From NCBI RefSeq assembly GCF_023156535.1, contig NZ_JALNMH010000009.1, forward strand, positions 1-64,000: a DNA stretch of 64,000 nucleotides, read 5' to 3'. Positions 52,282 through 62,379 of the stretch are shown here, piece after piece. The position numbers were made by a program, and so were the translations under genes. The notes beneath the pieces are model-generated. The model was given only the letters and a program-made list of their open reading frames with translations. It searched no databases and was not told where the DNA came from. Position 1 is the stretch's first letter. Every line of letters starts with the position of its first letter. The DNA is from Pseudomarimonas salicorniae (GTDB lineage Bacteria; Pseudomonadota; Gammaproteobacteria; Xanthomonadales; Xanthomonadaceae).

Positions 52282-52311
52282 GCAGCGACCCGCCGCGAGG
52301 CGGGCCGCTGC
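52282..52311. other. GNRA-capped hairpin between rplY and pth
   Basis: GCAGCG, a one-base mismatch, CCCGCC, loop GCGA (plus strand), GGCGGG and CGCTGC form a 12-bp stem. On the transcribed minus strand the loop is TCGC. There is no T-run. It may be a processing or stability element. Confidence 0.5.
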
Positions 52312-52324
52312 GCGCGGATGCGGC

Positions 52325-52969
52325 TTACTTGGCTTCCTCGCCCTCGCCCTCGGCGTCAGCCGCGGCGCCCTCTTCACCGTCGGAACCGCCGCGCTGCTGG
52401 CGGGCGATGACCACGGCGATGTCGTGCTCCTTGCCTTCCTTCATGTCGGGCAGGGTGACGCCGGCGGGCAGCTTGATCTGGGAGAGATGCACCACGTCGC
52501 CTTCCTTCAGCGAGGACAGGTCGACCTCGATGAACTCCGGCAGGTCCTTGGGCAGGCAGCTGACCTCGAGCTCGTTCAGCTCGTGGGTGATGACCACGCC
52601 CGAGGTCTTCCCGGCCGGCGACTTCTCCTGGTTCAGGAAGTGCAGCGGGATGCGGGTGTGGATGGCCTCGTTCTCGGAGACGCGCTGGAAGTCGAGGTGC
52701 AGGATCTGCGGCTTGAACGGGTGGCGCTGCAGGTCACGCAGCAGGACCTTCTGCACCGATCCGTCGATGCTCAGGTCGATGATGGCCGAGTAGAACCACT
52801 CGTGGGCCGAGGCCAGATAGACCGAGTTGTGCTCGAGCTGGATGCTCTGCGGGTCCTTGTGGGCACCGTAGACGATGGCCGGCACCGTGCCGGCGCGACG
52901 CAGGCGGCGGCTCGCACCCTTCCCTTCGTCCTTGCGGCTGGTGGCGGAAAGCTTGTGTTCGGTAGACAT
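52325..52969 (-). CDS. rplY: 50S ribosomal protein L25/general stress protein Ctc
   Basis: The 214-residue protein is the long CTC form: an L25 domain (about 5-95; KGASRRLRRAGTVPAIVYG) plus the TL5-type C-terminal domain (HFLNQEKSPAGKTSGVVITH), and an acidic Glu/Ala tail. It binds 5S rRNA. The prs-rplY-pth-ychF order is common in Gammaproteobacteria. Confidence 0.96.
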   Translation of the reverse strand: MSTEHKLSATSRKDEGKGASRRLRRAGTVPAIVYGAHKDPQSIQLEHNSVYLASAHEWFYSAIIDLSIDGSVQKVLLRDLQRHPFKPQILHLDFQRVSENEAIHTRIPLHFLNQEKSPAGKTSGVVITHELNELEVSCLPKDLPEFIEVDLSSLKEGDVVHLSQIKLPAGVTLPDMKEGKEHDIAVVIARQQRGGSDGEEGAAADAEGEGEEAK

Positions 52970-53043
52970 GATTGTTGCCTTTGCTTGGAATGACCCGCCT
53001 CGCGGCGGAAAGTCCTCGCCCGCGACCAGGCGAGGGGGTGAAT

Positions 53044-53142
53044 GCCGGATTCGACATTCGGGACTCGGGATTCGCGGCCGCTGCCGGCGGCGGTGCCCAG
53101 GCGCTGGGCCGAATCCCGAATCCCGAACCCCGAATCGCCGGC
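53044..53142. repeat. Heptamer-periodic inverted repeat between prs and rplY
   Basis: A left arm (53044-53079; ATTCGGGACTCGGGATTCG) and a right arm (53107-53142; GAATCCCGAATCCCGAA) are imperfect reverse complements around a GC-rich 27-base loop. The right arm ends one base before the prs stop. GGGATTC recurs every seven bases. Confidence 0.75.
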
Positions 53143-53143
53143 C

Positions 53144-54112
53144 TCAGTCGACGTAAAGCGAGCTCACCGACTCGCCGAAGGCGATGCGGCGAACGGTCTC
53201 GGCCAGCAGTTCGGCGACGCTGAGCTGGCGGATCTTGCCGCAGTCGCGCGCTTCGCTGCCGAGCGGGATGGTGTCGGTGACCACCAGCTCATCCAGGGCC
53301 GAGTTGGACAGATTGCTGATCGCCGGGCCGGAAAGCACCGGATGGGTGCAGTAGGCGACGACCTTGCGGGCGCCGTGCTCCTTCAGCGCCGCGGCAGCCG
53401 CACACAGGGTGCCGGCGGTATCGACGATGTCGTCGACCAGGACGCAGTCCTTGCCCTCGACGTCGCCAATGATGTTCATGACGGTAGCCACATTGGCCTT
53501 CGGCCGGCGCTTGTCGATGATCGCCAGATCCGCGTCATCGAGGCGCTTGGCGACGGCCCGGGCGCGCACCACGCCGCCGACGTCGGGACTGACGACGATC
53601 AGCTTGTCGGTGCCGATGCTGCGCCAGATGTCGGCGAGCAGCAGCGGCGAGGCGTAGACGTTGTCGACCGGGATATCGAAGAAACCCTGGATCTGGTCGG
53701 CGTGCACGTCGACCGTCAGCACCCGGTCGGTGCCCACGGACGAGAACATCTTGGCCGCGACCTTGGCGGTGATCGGCACGCGGGCAGAGCGCGGCCGGCG
53801 ATCCTGCCGGGCGTAGCCGAAATACGGCACCACTGCCGTGACACTGGAGGCCGAGGCGCGCTTCAGCGCGTCGATCAGCACCAGCAGCTCCATGAAGTTC
53901 TCGGCGGTCGGCGCGCAGGTCGGCTGGATCACGAAGACCTCCTGCCGGCGCACGTTCTCCTCGATCTCGACCTGAACCTCGCCGTCGGAAAAGCGACCGA
54001 CCAGCGCCTTGCCGGGACGGATGCCCAACTCCCGGCACACCGCATGCGCCAGCGGGCGGTTGGCATTGCCGGAGAAGACCAGCAGACCATCGGTGTTGAC
54101 CGTCATTGTCAT
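53144..54112 (-). CDS. prs: Ribose-phosphate pyrophosphokinase
   Basis: The 322-residue enzyme makes PRPP from ribose 5-phosphate and ATP for nucleotide, His and Trp synthesis. It has [15 protein letters not shown], the flexible-loop [23 protein letters not shown] and the PRPP-binding [15 protein letters not shown] second ATG two codons in (54106) is equally possible. tRNA-Gln and ispE lie upstream. Confidence 0.98.
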   Translation of the reverse strand: MTMTVNTDGLLVFSGNANRPLAHAVCRELGIRPGKALVGRFSDGEVQVEIEENVRRQEVFVIQPTCAPTAENFMELLVLIDALKRASASSVTAVVPYFGYARQDRRPRSARVPITAKVAAKMFSSVGTDRVLTVDVHADQIQGFFDIPVDNVYASPLLLADIWRSIGTDKLIVVSPDVGGVVRARAVAKRLDDADLAIIDKRRPKANVATVMNIIGDVEGKDCVLVDDIVDTAGTLCAAAAALKEHGARKVVAYCTHPVLSGPAISNLSNSALDELVVTDTIPLGSEARDCGKIRQLSVAELLAETVRRIAFGESVSSLYVD

Positions 54113-54146
54113 TCCGCCCTGTTGCCAAAACGATGTGGGTGCCGGA

Positions 54147-54221
54147 TGGCTGGGGCGGCAGGATTCGAACCTGCGAATGCCGGAATCAAAATCCGGTGCC
54201 TTACCACTTGGCGACGCCCCA
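54147..54221 (-). tRNA. glnU: tRNA-Gln (TTG)
   Basis: A 75-base cloverleaf: acceptor TGGGGCG/CGCCCCA, anticodon TTG in TTTTGAT, T arm GGTTCGAATCC, encoded CCA. It lies between ispE and prs, as in Pseudomonas and Xanthomonas. Confidence 0.98.
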
Positions 54222-54244
54222 CCAATCCCGTCATTCGTGGCGCC

Positions 54245-55132
54245 TCATGCGCCGGCCGGCGCGGCGGACCGCTCCGCGCGCCATGCCTCGAGCCGATCGT
54301 GCAGCGGCGAGCGGTTCACGCCCTTCGCCACGATGCAGCGTCCAAACCTCGCCAAGTCGCCCGCCAGCGCCTCGGCCTGTTCCTTAGTATCGACCATCGC
54401 GAAGCAGCCACCACCGGTTCCGGTGAGTCCGCCGGCCGCCCGCGCCCTCAGCGCGTGGAGCAGTTCGGCGAGCAGCGGGCTACGCGCGCGGGCCGGCGCG
54501 TCGAACGCGTTACGGCCCACCAGATCGGATGCAAAGTCCGCCATTGTCAGGGGCGGCGCATTCCTTGTCAATTCAGGCGCTTGGAAGAGTTCAGCCGTCG
54601 ACAGGTGGACCCCGGCGTCAACCAGCACGAACCAGCGCCCGGGCAGATCCAGCGGCCGCAGCGACTCACCCACGCCCTCGGCCCAGGCAGTGCGGCCGCG
54701 CACGAAGACCGGCACATCGGCGCCCAGCTGCACGGCAAGCTCTGCCAGCGCGTCCTCGCCAAGCTCACAGCCCCAGAGCGCGTTCAGGGCGCAGAGCACG
54801 GTGGCGGCGTCCGAACTGCCGCCGCCGAAGCCGCCGCCCTGGGGAATCCGCTTGTCGAGCGTGATATCGACGCCCACCGCGCAGCCGGTGGCGCGCTGCA
54901 GCAGGCGCGCCGAACGGACGCTGAGGTCATCCTCCTCGGCCACGCCGGGCGGCCCGCCGAGGCGCTGGATCCGCCCATCGGAGCGCGGGGCGAGGCTGAT
55001 CGCATCGCCCCAGTCGAGCAACTGGAAGACCGTCTGCAACAGGTGATAGCCATCGTCGCGGCGCCCGGTGATCTGCAGGAACAGGTTCAGCTTGGCCGGC
55101 GCCGGCCAGGTCGAGGCCGACTCAGGGTGCAT
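54245..55132 (-). CDS. ispE: 4-(cytidine 5'-diphospho)-2-C-methyl-D-erythritol kinase
   Basis: The 295-residue GHMP kinase phosphorylates CDP-methylerythritol in the MEP isoprenoid route. It has the active-site lysine in WPAPAKLNLFL, the ATP loop PQGGGFGGGSSDAATV and the C-terminal TGTGGGCFAM. I start at the ATG at 55132, which overlaps lolB by 11 bases; an open extension of 79 codons lies inside lolB. Confidence 0.97.
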   Translation of the reverse strand: MHPESASTWPAPAKLNLFLQITGRRDDGYHLLQTVFQLLDWGDAISLAPRSDGRIQRLGGPPGVAEEDDLSVRSARLLQRATGCAVGVDITLDKRIPQGGGFGGGSSDAATVLCALNALWGCELGEDALAELAVQLGADVPVFVRGRTAWAEGVGESLRPLDLPGRWFVLVDAGVHLSTAELFQAPELTRNAPPLTMADFASDLVGRNAFDAPARARSPLLAELLHALRARAAGGLTGTGGGCFAMVDTKEQAEALAGDLARFGRCIVAKGVNRSPLHDRLEAWRAERSAAPAGA

Positions 55133-55748
55133 CGTCGAGCTGCCAGCTGCGCACCAGCAGACGCACGCGGCGATCGCCGGATTCGGCCTCGATCCGCCGC
55201 GGGAGGACGGGATCGACGCTGGTGTCCCAGCCGCGGTATTCGATTCGCCAACCGCCGTCGCGCAGGACCGCGGGCCGGCCCTCGGCGTCGAACTCGACCT
55301 CGGCCGACGGGCTGCCGCGCTGGCCGCGGACCCAGCGCGCCAAGAGGGCCAGAGGCACATCCCAGCCAACCGCGTCGCGGAGCAGGCGATCGGCGTCCGG
55401 GCCGCGCAGCGGTCCGCCCTCCAGACCCTCGATCAGGGCGCCACCGGGATCGGTTTCCAGCCGCCAGCCCTGGCCGCTGACCGGCGCCCTCAGGGTCAGC
55501 TCCTGGGCATCGTCGCGGCGACGCCAGACCAGCTGGCCGGAGCCGCCGTCCTCGCCATTGCGCACCGCGACCCGGCCTTCCAGCGACCAGTGCGCTGCAG
55601 CGTCGAGGCGCGCCTCCCGGCGCTGCTGGGCGGACAGCAGGGCATCCTCGGGCACCACGGGCCTGGGTGCCGGACGGCCACAGGCGACCAGCAGTACGGC
55701 GGCGATGCCAAGGGCCATCGCCCGCAGCCCCAACCGGGACCCGCTCAT
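55122..55748 (-). CDS. lolB: Outer-membrane lipoprotein insertion factor LolB
   Basis: The 208-residue lipoprotein accepts lipoproteins from LolA and places them in the outer membrane. The signal peptide ends in a lipobox LVAC (about 20-23). The body has WSLEGRVAVRNGEDGGSGQLVW and the low-similarity convex barrel of LolB. The ATG at 55748 overlaps the TPR gene stop (ATGA), and its 3' end overlaps ispE. Confidence 0.93.
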   Translation of the reverse strand: MSGSRLGLRAMALGIAAVLLVACGRPAPRPVVPEDALLSAQQRREARLDAAAHWSLEGRVAVRNGEDGGSGQLVWRRRDDAQELTLRAPVSGQGWRLETDPGGALIEGLEGGPLRGPDADRLLRDAVGWDVPLALLARWVRGQRGSPSAEVEFDAEGRPAVLRDGGWRIEYRGWDTSVDPVLPRRIEAESGDRRVRLLVRSWQLDDAP

Positions 55749-57442
55749 GGCTGGATCCCGTGCTGCTCGAGGCTGCGCTTCAGGGCCGGGTTGTCGGGAT
55801 CGATCTCGCGACCGAGGCGCCAGATCGAACGGGCCTCTTCCTTCTTGCCCGAGGCCCATAGCGCCTCGCCGAGGTGGGCCGCCACCTCGGCATCGCGCTG
55901 CAATTCGAAGGCCCGGCGCAGGTGCGGCAGGGCTTCCTCGACCCGGCCCATGCGGAACAGCACCCAGCCCATCGAGTCGATGATCGCCGGATTGTCCGGC
56001 CGCAGAGCCAGGGCCTGGCGGATCAGTTCATGGGCCTCGGCCAGTCGCTCGGTCCGGTCGGCCAGGGTGTAGCCCAGCGCATTCAGCGCATCCGGGTTCT
56101 CCGGGTCCATGACCAGCATCAGGCGCAGGTCGGCCTCGGCGAGGTCGATCTTGTCCAGCCGTTCATAGGCCAAGGCGCGACCGTAGAGCAGGGCCGGCTC
56201 GTCCTCGAACACGGCCAGGCCACGGGCATAGGCGTCGACCGCCTGGGCGTGGCGCCCGTGCCGCTGCAGCAGCTGCGCTTCGAGGAGGTAGGCGTCGATC
56301 AGCAGACGCCCGTCGTCGGAGTCGCGCTGCTGCAGCTCACGCAGGACCCCCAGCGCGGTCTCGTGCTGGCCAAGATCGTCGGAGAGCAGGGCGATACGCA
56401 GCTGCGCCTCGCCGGCGCGCGGGCCATCCGGCAGCGACCGGTACCAGCCGAGCGCCGCCTCCTTCAGCTCGAGCAGTTCGGCCAGCTGACCAAGCAGGAA
56501 GCGATGTTCGGCATCGGGCTCCCCGCGCTCCGCCGCCGTCTGGACCTCGGCATAGAGCGCAGCCAGGCGCTCGCGGTCATCGGTGCGCGCAAGGAAGGCG
56601 GCGCGCGCGGCCCAGCTGGCTGCGTCCTGCTCACCGCCGGCAAGCGCCTCGGCGGCGGCCTCGTGCTCCCCCAGTGCGCCGAGCATGCCGGCCGCGGCAA
56701 GCCGCATCGGCTGGTCGAGGCCCGGCAGCGCAATCGCCTTCTCGATCGCCGCCCTCGCCTCCGCCGGCTTGTCCTGCTTGCGCAGCAGGTCCGCCTGCCA
56801 CAGCCAGGCACGCGGCTGCTGCGCGTGGTGCTCGACGGCCAGGCCGCCGACCTTCGCGCGCAGGCCTTCAAGGGAGAGGCGGTCGGCCAGACCGCCAGCC
56901 GCCAACAGGGCGTCCAGGTTGTCGCGCACGGCCGGGTCCTTCAGCAGGCTCTGCAGCAAGGCAGGCACCAGCAGGCTGGTGCTGTCCGAGGCCATCGCCT
57001 GCAGAGCCCGTTTCCAGCCCTCGGGCCGCGCGAGGATGCGTCGCAGGGCGCGTTCGCCGGCCTTGGCGTCCGCCTCGCGCAGGGCAATCACCAGGGCGAT
57101 CTGCTGGGCCGCCTCTTCGTCCGGGGCGAGCTCCAGCCAGCGTGCCAGCAGGCGGCTGGCCGCCTCAACGTCCTTGCTCATCAGGGCGAGCCGGGTGGCA
57201 CGCTCGAGTAGCGCCGGGTCGCTGCTGTCCAGGGCGGCCTCGGCATAGCGGGAGGCGGCCTCGTCCGTTCGCCCTTCCTGCAGGGCGAACTCGCCGCGCA
57301 GCAGGGCCTCCAGAGGGTCGGTGGGGGCCTGGCCGGCGGCGGTTCCGGCGAGGGACAGGTAAACTAGGCCGAGGGCAGCCCAGCGCCCCGGCCCGGCCAG
57401 CCGCCGGCGGCCCTGTCCGCAGCGCGTTTGCTGGTGCGACAT
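55745..57442 (-). CDS. Secreted tetratricopeptide-repeat protein
   Basis: The 565-residue protein has a long basic N-region and a signal-like helix ([19 protein letters not shown]). From residue 45 it is nearly all TPR helices ([55 protein letters not shown]). GAGGAG lies just before the ATG at 57442. It is coupled to lolB and divergent from hemA, as in Xanthomonas. It is probably periplasmic; a scaffold role is inferred. Confidence 0.88.
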   Translation of the reverse strand: MSHQQTRCGQGRRRLAGPGRWAALGLVYLSLAGTAAGQAPTDPLEALLRGEFALQEGRTDEAASRYAEAALDSSDPALLERATRLALMSKDVEAASRLLARWLELAPDEEAAQQIALVIALREADAKAGERALRRILARPEGWKRALQAMASDSTSLLVPALLQSLLKDPAVRDNLDALLAAGGLADRLSLEGLRAKVGGLAVEHHAQQPRAWLWQADLLRKQDKPAEARAAIEKAIALPGLDQPMRLAAAGMLGALGEHEAAAEALAGGEQDAASWAARAAFLARTDDRERLAALYAEVQTAAERGEPDAEHRFLLGQLAELLELKEAALGWYRSLPDGPRAGEAQLRIALLSDDLGQHETALGVLRELQQRDSDDGRLLIDAYLLEAQLLQRHGRHAQAVDAYARGLAVFEDEPALLYGRALAYERLDKIDLAEADLRLMLVMDPENPDALNALGYTLADRTERLAEAHELIRQALALRPDNPAIIDSMGWVLFRMGRVEEALPHLRRAFELQRDAEVAAHLGEALWASGKKEEARSIWRLGREIDPDNPALKRSLEQHGIQP

Positions 57443-57487
57443 CTGGCTCCTCTTCACCCTTCGATTCACAGCGCGCTAGCTTACTGC

Positions 57488-58780
57488 ATGCCCCTCATCG
57501 CTCTTGGTCTCAACCACTCGACCGCGCCCGTCGGGCTGCGCGAGCTGGTCGCCTTCGATGCCGAGGGCGGCAGCGCCGCGACGCGCGCCCTGGCCGCCCA
57601 GCCGGGCGTGCGCGAGGCCGCGGTGCTGTCGACCTGCAATCGCACCGAGCTTTACTGCAATGTCGAAGCGGGTCATGAGGCGGGGATTGCGGCCTGGCTG
57701 GCGGCGCACCACGGGCTCGGCGAGCAGGCCCTGCAGGCCTATCTGTACCGGCATCAGGACGAGGCCGCGGTGCGCCACCTCTTCCGCGTCGCCACGGGAC
57801 TCGACTCGCTGGTGCTCGGCGAGCCGCAGATCCTGGGTCAGGTCAAGCAGGCCTGGCAGGCCGCGCGCGGTAGCGGCAGCCTGGACAGCGGACTTGATCG
57901 CCTGTTCCAGCATGCCTTCGCTGTGGCCAAGCGGGTTCGCACGGACACCCGGATCGGCGCCCACCCGGTGTCGGTGGCCTTCGCCGCGGTGCGGCTCACC
58001 CAGCAGGTCTTCGCTGAACTGGACACCGCCACCGTGCTGCTGGTCGGCGCCGGCGACACCATCGAACTGGCCGCGCGCCACCTGGCCGAGCACGACACCC
58101 AGCGCCTGCTGTTCGCCAACCGCACCCTGGCCCATGCCCAGGCGCTGGCCAGCCGCTTCGGCGGCTTCGCCCTGCCGCTGGCGGAGCTGACCCGGCACCT
58201 GCCGGAAGCGGATATCGTGTTCAGCGCCACCGCCTCACGCGAACCGGTGATCGGGATCCAGGCGGTCCGCGACGCGCTGCGCGAGCGACGTCACCGGCCC
58301 ATGCTGTTCATGGATCTGGCCGTGCCCCGCGACGTGGAGCCGGAGGTCGGGCGTCTGGATGACGTCTACCTGTATACCGTGGACGACCTCGACCACGTGG
58401 TAGAGGAGGGACGCCGCTCGCGGCGCGAGGCCGCCGAGGAAGCCGAGGCGATCATCGAGCTGCAAGTCGAACACTTCATGGCCTGGTGGCGGGCCAGCGA
58501 TCAGCACGAGGTGCTGAAGACCCTCCGCCAGCAGGCCGAAGCGCAACGCGACACGCTGCTGGAAAGGGCAATGGCGGCGCTGGCCGCGGGGCGTCCGGCG
58601 CAGCAGGTGGTCGAGCAGCTCGCCAACGCACTGACCAACAAGCTGCTGCATGCGCCCAGCAGCGCGCTTCGCCACGCTGCCCTGCGCGGGGATCTCGACC
58701 TCGTACGCAGTGCGCAGCGCTTGTTCGACCTTGAATCTCCTCTGGGCAGGGACGCCGATGACACCGGGCATTCGCCGTAA
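57488..58780 (+). CDS. hemA: Glutamyl-tRNA reductase
   Basis: The 430-residue enzyme makes glutamate-1-semialdehyde from Glu-tRNA, the first C5-pathway step to haem. It has the catalytic C50 in [33 protein letters not shown] and an NADPH-binding [17 protein letters not shown]. The ATG at 57488 gives [19 protein letters not shown], the family start. It is divergent from the TPR gene across 45 bases and overlaps prfA. Confidence 0.98.
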   Translation: MPLIALGLNHSTAPVGLRELVAFDAEGGSAATRALAAQPGVREAAVLSTCNRTELYCNVEAGHEAGIAAWLAAHHGLGEQALQAYLYRHQDEAAVRHLFRVATGLDSLVLGEPQILGQVKQAWQAARGSGSLDSGLDRLFQHAFAVAKRVRTDTRIGAHPVSVAFAAVRLTQQVFAELDTATVLLVGAGDTIELAARHLAEHDTQRLLFANRTLAHAQALASRFGGFALPLAELTRHLPEADIVFSATASREPVIGIQAVRDALRERRHRPMLFMDLAVPRDVEPEVGRLDDVYLYTVDDLDHVVEEGRRSRREAAEEAEAIIELQVEHFMAWWRASDQHEVLKTLRQQAEAQRDTLLERAMAALAAGRPAQQVVEQLANALTNKLLHAPSSALRHAALRGDLDLVRSAQRLFDLESPLGRDADDTGHSP

Positions 58781-59840
58781 GCTGGAAGCGCTGGCCGAGC
58801 GCCACGAAGAGGTCGGCCGCCTGCTCGCCGACCCGGATGCCGCCGCCGATGCCGGTCGCTTCCGTACGCTCTCGCAGGAGTATTCGCGGCTGGAGCCGGT
58901 CGTGTCCGGACTGCGCGACTACGACGAGGCGCTGCGGGAGCTGGCCGCGGCCGAGGCCATGCGAGCCGACCCGGAAATGGCCGAGCTCGCCGACGCCGAG
59001 GTCGAGGCGCAGAGCGAGCGCCGCGACGCCCTTGAGCACGCGCTGCATCTACTGCTGATCCCGCAGGACCCGCGCGACGCCGCGAACCTCTATCTGGAGA
59101 TCCGTGCCGGTACCGGCGGGGACGAGGCGGCGATCTTCGCCGGCGACCTGTTCCGCATGTACTCCCGCTATGCCGAACGCCAGCGCTGGCGGGTCGAGGT
59201 CGTCTCGGCCAATGAAGGCGAGCACGGCGGCTTCAAGGAGATCGTGGCCCGGGTCGAGGGAAGCGGCGCCTACTCGAGACTGAAGTTCGAATCGGGCACG
59301 CACCGGGTACAGCGAGTGCCGGCCACTGAATCGCAGGGACGCATCCACACCTCGGCGGCGACGGTGGCCATCCTGCCGGAGATGGAGGAAATCGAGGATA
59401 TCGAGATCCGCGACGCCGACCTCAAGGTGGACACCTTCCGCGCCTCGGGCGCAGGTGGTCAGCACGTCAACAAGACCGACTCGGCGATCCGCATGACCCA
59501 CCTGCCGAGCGGCATCGTGGTCGAGTGCCAGGACGAGCGCAGCCAGCACAAGAATCGGGCGCGCGCCCTGTCTCTGCTCAAGGCCAAGCTGCTTGATGAG
59601 CAGCGCAGCAAGCAGACCGCGGCGCAGGCGGAATCGCGCCGACTCCAGGTCGGCAGCGGCGACCGCAGCCAGCGCATCCGCACCTACAATTTTCCGCAGG
59701 GCCGGATCACCGACCATCGCGTCGAGGGCCTCACCCTGTATCGACTGCCGGAGATCCTCGAGGGCGACCTTGACGAGCTGGTCGATCGCCTCACCCGCGA
59801 GTACCAGGCCGACCAGCTGGCCGCCCTGGGCATGGGCTGA
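58758..59840 (+). CDS. prfA: Peptide chain release factor 1
   Basis: The 360-residue factor terminates at UAA and UAG. It has the PAT codon-reading tripeptide in [14 protein letters not shown] and the catalytic GGQ in [17 protein letters not shown]. The ATG at 58758 ([16 protein letters not shown]) overlaps the end of hemA by 23 bases, so translation is coupled; the open frame further upstream is inside hemA. Confidence 0.98.
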   Translation: MTPGIRRKLEALAERHEEVGRLLADPDAAADAGRFRTLSQEYSRLEPVVSGLRDYDEALRELAAAEAMRADPEMAELADAEVEAQSERRDALEHALHLLLIPQDPRDAANLYLEIRAGTGGDEAAIFAGDLFRMYSRYAERQRWRVEVVSANEGEHGGFKEIVARVEGSGAYSRLKFESGTHRVQRVPATESQGRIHTSAATVAILPEMEEIEDIEIRDADLKVDTFRASGAGGQHVNKTDSAIRMTHLPSGIVVECQDERSQHKNRARALSLLKAKLLDEQRSKQTAAQAESRRLQVGSGDRSQRIRTYNFPQGRITDHRVEGLTLYRLPEILEGDLDELVDRLTREYQADQLAALGMG

Positions 59841-59918
59841 GCATCGTGCGCAAACGTTGGGTGTGGCCCGCGCGGACCTGGTCGGCTAGGCTTGAAGGCC
59901 ACATTCCCGTTGCATGCG

Positions 59919-61277
59919 ATGACTCGACCATTCCAACGATGGACCCGGGCACTCGGCCTGCTGGGCAGCCTGATCGGCGGCGAGTGCCTCGCGCAAACGA
60001 TATGTGAAGCCGAACCGCCCGGCGTCTGTCGCTATGCCGCGCCGGATGGCGACGGCGATGGTTCGATCTCGGCACCGGCGAGCCTGGCCGATGCGCTGGC
60101 GCAGGCCCGAGCGGGCGACGTGGTCTATCTGCTGCAGGGCACCTACACCGAGATGGTCGAGAGCGGCGGCGTGCGCGCCGTACTCAACCTCGAGAAGCAC
60201 GTGCCGCGCGCCCTGCCGCTACCGACCGCCGAGGCGCCGCTGATTATCAAGGGCTACCCCAGCCATCAGGTAGTCCTTCAGGGTGACTTCAGCGCCCCCT
60301 GCGTCGCCATCGATCGCCGCTCGCACTACCGCTTCGAGGACTTCGCCGTCCGCGACTGCCTGAACAACGGCATCCTGCTGGGGCTTGACATCCCCGGCAG
60401 CGACATCGTCTTCCGGAACCTCGAGATCAGTGGCGTCCGCTACGTCGACAACGCCGGCTTCCTGACCATCGCCGGCTACGCCGACGTGCTGGTCGAGGGG
60501 GTCGATTTCCACGACTACGAAACCCTCAATCCCAACGGGGTGAGCTACTTCCTCAAGCTGTTCCGGGCCCGCGATGTGACCATCCGTGGCAACCGCTTCC
60601 ATGGCGAGGGTGGCGGCATCTACTACAAGCATGGCGAAGACAGTCCCGGCGCCGGCGGCCGTACACGCATCATCGGCAACCACTTCCACGATCTCAGCAG
60701 TGGGCGCGGTATCTCGCTCAACCAGAACCGCAGCGAAGTCATCGGCAATCTGCTCGAGGGCGCCGACATCGGCCTGCACTTCGAGGACGGCACGCGCAGT
60801 CCCTTCACGCTCGCTCCGCGCATCGCCTACAACACCCTGGTCGACAGCCGGATCAGCCTTAACGAAGGCAGCGCCAGCTACCTGCCGGGTAGCCAGCTCG
60901 GCGTGTTCGACGCGCGCCTCGAACGCAACCTGCTGGTGGCGTCCGACCTGCGCATCTGGCACTACGGCCCCGATAGCCAGCACCAGGCCGGGGTCGGACT
61001 GCAGAGCACCGACAACTGCTACCTGCGCAATGCCGATGACGCCTTCATCAGCTACTTCGGCGCCGGCGGCAGTTGGGGCGCGGCCGGAGGCACCTACCGC
61101 TTGGCCGACTGGCAGGCCGAGGGCTTCGATGCCGGCTCGCTGCGCAGCGGGGTGGCGCTGGACGCCGGATATCGCCCCCCTGCCGGCCATCCGTGCAAGG
61201 ACATGGGACATCTGGCGCTCGCTCGCTGCCAGAGCGGCGAGGATGCCGCGCATTGCGATGGATTCGAATCGCGCTGA
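59919..61277 (+). CDS. Secreted right-handed parallel beta-helix protein
   Basis: The 452-residue protein has a signal peptide (about 1-27) and then repeated short turns of a pectate-lyase-like beta-helix: YLLQGTYTE, IVFRNLEISGVRY, VLVEGVDFHDYE, VTIRGNRFHGEGGGIYYKHG, RIIGNHFHDLSSG and SEVIGNLLEGADIG. It ends CDGFESR, close to the DGFE tails I recall on secreted proteins of this order. Catalytic residues of a known lyase are not identifiable, so the substrate is unknown. Paired cysteines near both ends fit an exported protein. Confidence 0.78.
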   Translation: MTRPFQRWTRALGLLGSLIGGECLAQTICEAEPPGVCRYAAPDGDGDGSISAPASLADALAQARAGDVVYLLQGTYTEMVESGGVRAVLNLEKHVPRALPLPTAEAPLIIKGYPSHQVVLQGDFSAPCVAIDRRSHYRFEDFAVRDCLNNGILLGLDIPGSDIVFRNLEISGVRYVDNAGFLTIAGYADVLVEGVDFHDYETLNPNGVSYFLKLFRARDVTIRGNRFHGEGGGIYYKHGEDSPGAGGRTRIIGNHFHDLSSGRGISLNQNRSEVIGNLLEGADIGLHFEDGTRSPFTLAPRIAYNTLVDSRISLNEGSASYLPGSQLGVFDARLERNLLVASDLRIWHYGPDSQHQAGVGLQSTDNCYLRNADDAFISYFGAGGSWGAAGGTYRLADWQAEGFDAGSLRSGVALDAGYRPPAGHPCKDMGHLALARCQSGEDAAHCDGFESR

Positions 61278-61391
61278 GCGTTCCTCTTTCCGACCGACGC
61301 AGCCGACGCGGTTCGGCCATAATCGGGCGACACCACGGCCCATCCTGCCGCCGAGCGCCCGGCGAGACGGATGTGCTTCCCAGGGAGCCCC

Positions 61392-61850
61392 ATGAGCATC
61401 GAGATCCGCCGAGCCAGCCCGCCCGACCTCGACGCCTTGGCGCCGATGTTCGATGCCTACCGGCAGTTCTACGAACAGCGGGCAGACGCGGCCCGGGCGC
61501 GTGGCTTCATCGCGGCACGACTGGAGGCCGCCGACTCGGTGATCCTGCTGGCCCTGATCGACGGCCGCCCGGCCGGCTTTGCCCAGCTCTTCCCCTCGTT
61601 TTCCTCGGTCCGCACCGGCCTGCTGTGGATCCTCAATGACCTCTACGTGGCCGGCGACTGCCGCCAGCGCGGCGTGGGGCGCGCCCTGCTCTCGGCCTGC
61701 GTGGCGCATGGGGAGCAGACCGGAGCGGTCGGCCTGCAGCTGGAAACCCAGCGCACCAACAACGTTGCACAGGCGCTCTACGTCGAGCAGGGCTGGGAGA
61801 TGGACGAGGAGTTCTGCAGCTTCCACTACCCTCTGGAAAACCATCGATGA
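61392..61850 (+). CDS. GNAT-family N-acetyltransferase
   Basis: The 152-residue protein has the GNAT fold: IEIRRASPPDLDALAPMF at the start, motif A with acetyl-CoA loop RQRGVGRALLSACVAHGEQ (about 92-110) and QLETQRTNNVAQALYVEQGW. The acceptor is unknown. The ATG at 61392 follows GGGAG. Its stop overlaps the moaB start (ATGA). Confidence 0.9.
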   Translation: MSIEIRRASPPDLDALAPMFDAYRQFYEQRADAARARGFIAARLEAADSVILLALIDGRPAGFAQLFPSFSSVRTGLLWILNDLYVAGDCRQRGVGRALLSACVAHGEQTGAVGLQLETQRTNNVAQALYVEQGWEMDEEFCSFHYPLENHR

Positions 61851-62368
61851 GCGCACTCGACCAATCCGTGTCACTGGGAGCGGCGGTCCTGACCGTTTCG
61901 GACACCCGCAGCAGCGAGAACGACAGCTCCGGCGACTACCTTGCCGAGCGGCTGCAGGCGGCCGGACACACGCTGGTCGAGCGCACGCTGTGCCGGGATG
62001 ACCGCTACCGCCTGCGCGCCACTGTCTCGGCCTGGATCGCCGACCCGCGCATCGACGTCGTATTGATCACCGGCGGCACCGGTTTCACCGGCCGCGACAG
62101 CACGCCGGAGGCGATCGCCCCCCTTCTCGACAAGGAGATGCCGGGCTTCGGTGAGCTGTTCCGCGCGGTGAGCTTCGAGGAGATCGGCACCTCCAGCCTG
62201 CAATCCCGGGCGTTCGCAGGCCTGGCCAATGCCACCTTCGTGTTCGCCCTGCCCGGCTCCACCTCGGCCTGCCGCACGGCCTGGACACGGCTTATCGCGG
62301 ATCAGCTCGACGCCCGGACCCGCCCTTGCAATCTCGCCGCGCTGTCGCCGCGGCTGCGCGAATCCTAG
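61847..62368 (+). CDS. moaB: Molybdenum cofactor biosynthesis protein MoaB
   Basis: The 173-residue protein has [21 protein letters not shown], the molybdopterin-binding [40 protein letters not shown] and [14 protein letters not shown], close to E. coli MoaB throughout. MoaB/MogA-type enzymes adenylylate molybdopterin, although E. coli MoaB itself is dispensable. No other moa gene is in this window. Confidence 0.94.
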   Translation: MSALDQSVSLGAAVLTVSDTRSSENDSSGDYLAERLQAAGHTLVERTLCRDDRYRLRATVSAWIADPRIDVVLITGGTGFTGRDSTPEAIAPLLDKEMPGFGELFRAVSFEEIGTSSLQSRAFAGLANATFVFALPGSTSACRTAWTRLIADQLDARTRPCNLAALSPRLRES

Positions 62369-62379
62369 GAGGACCCGAT

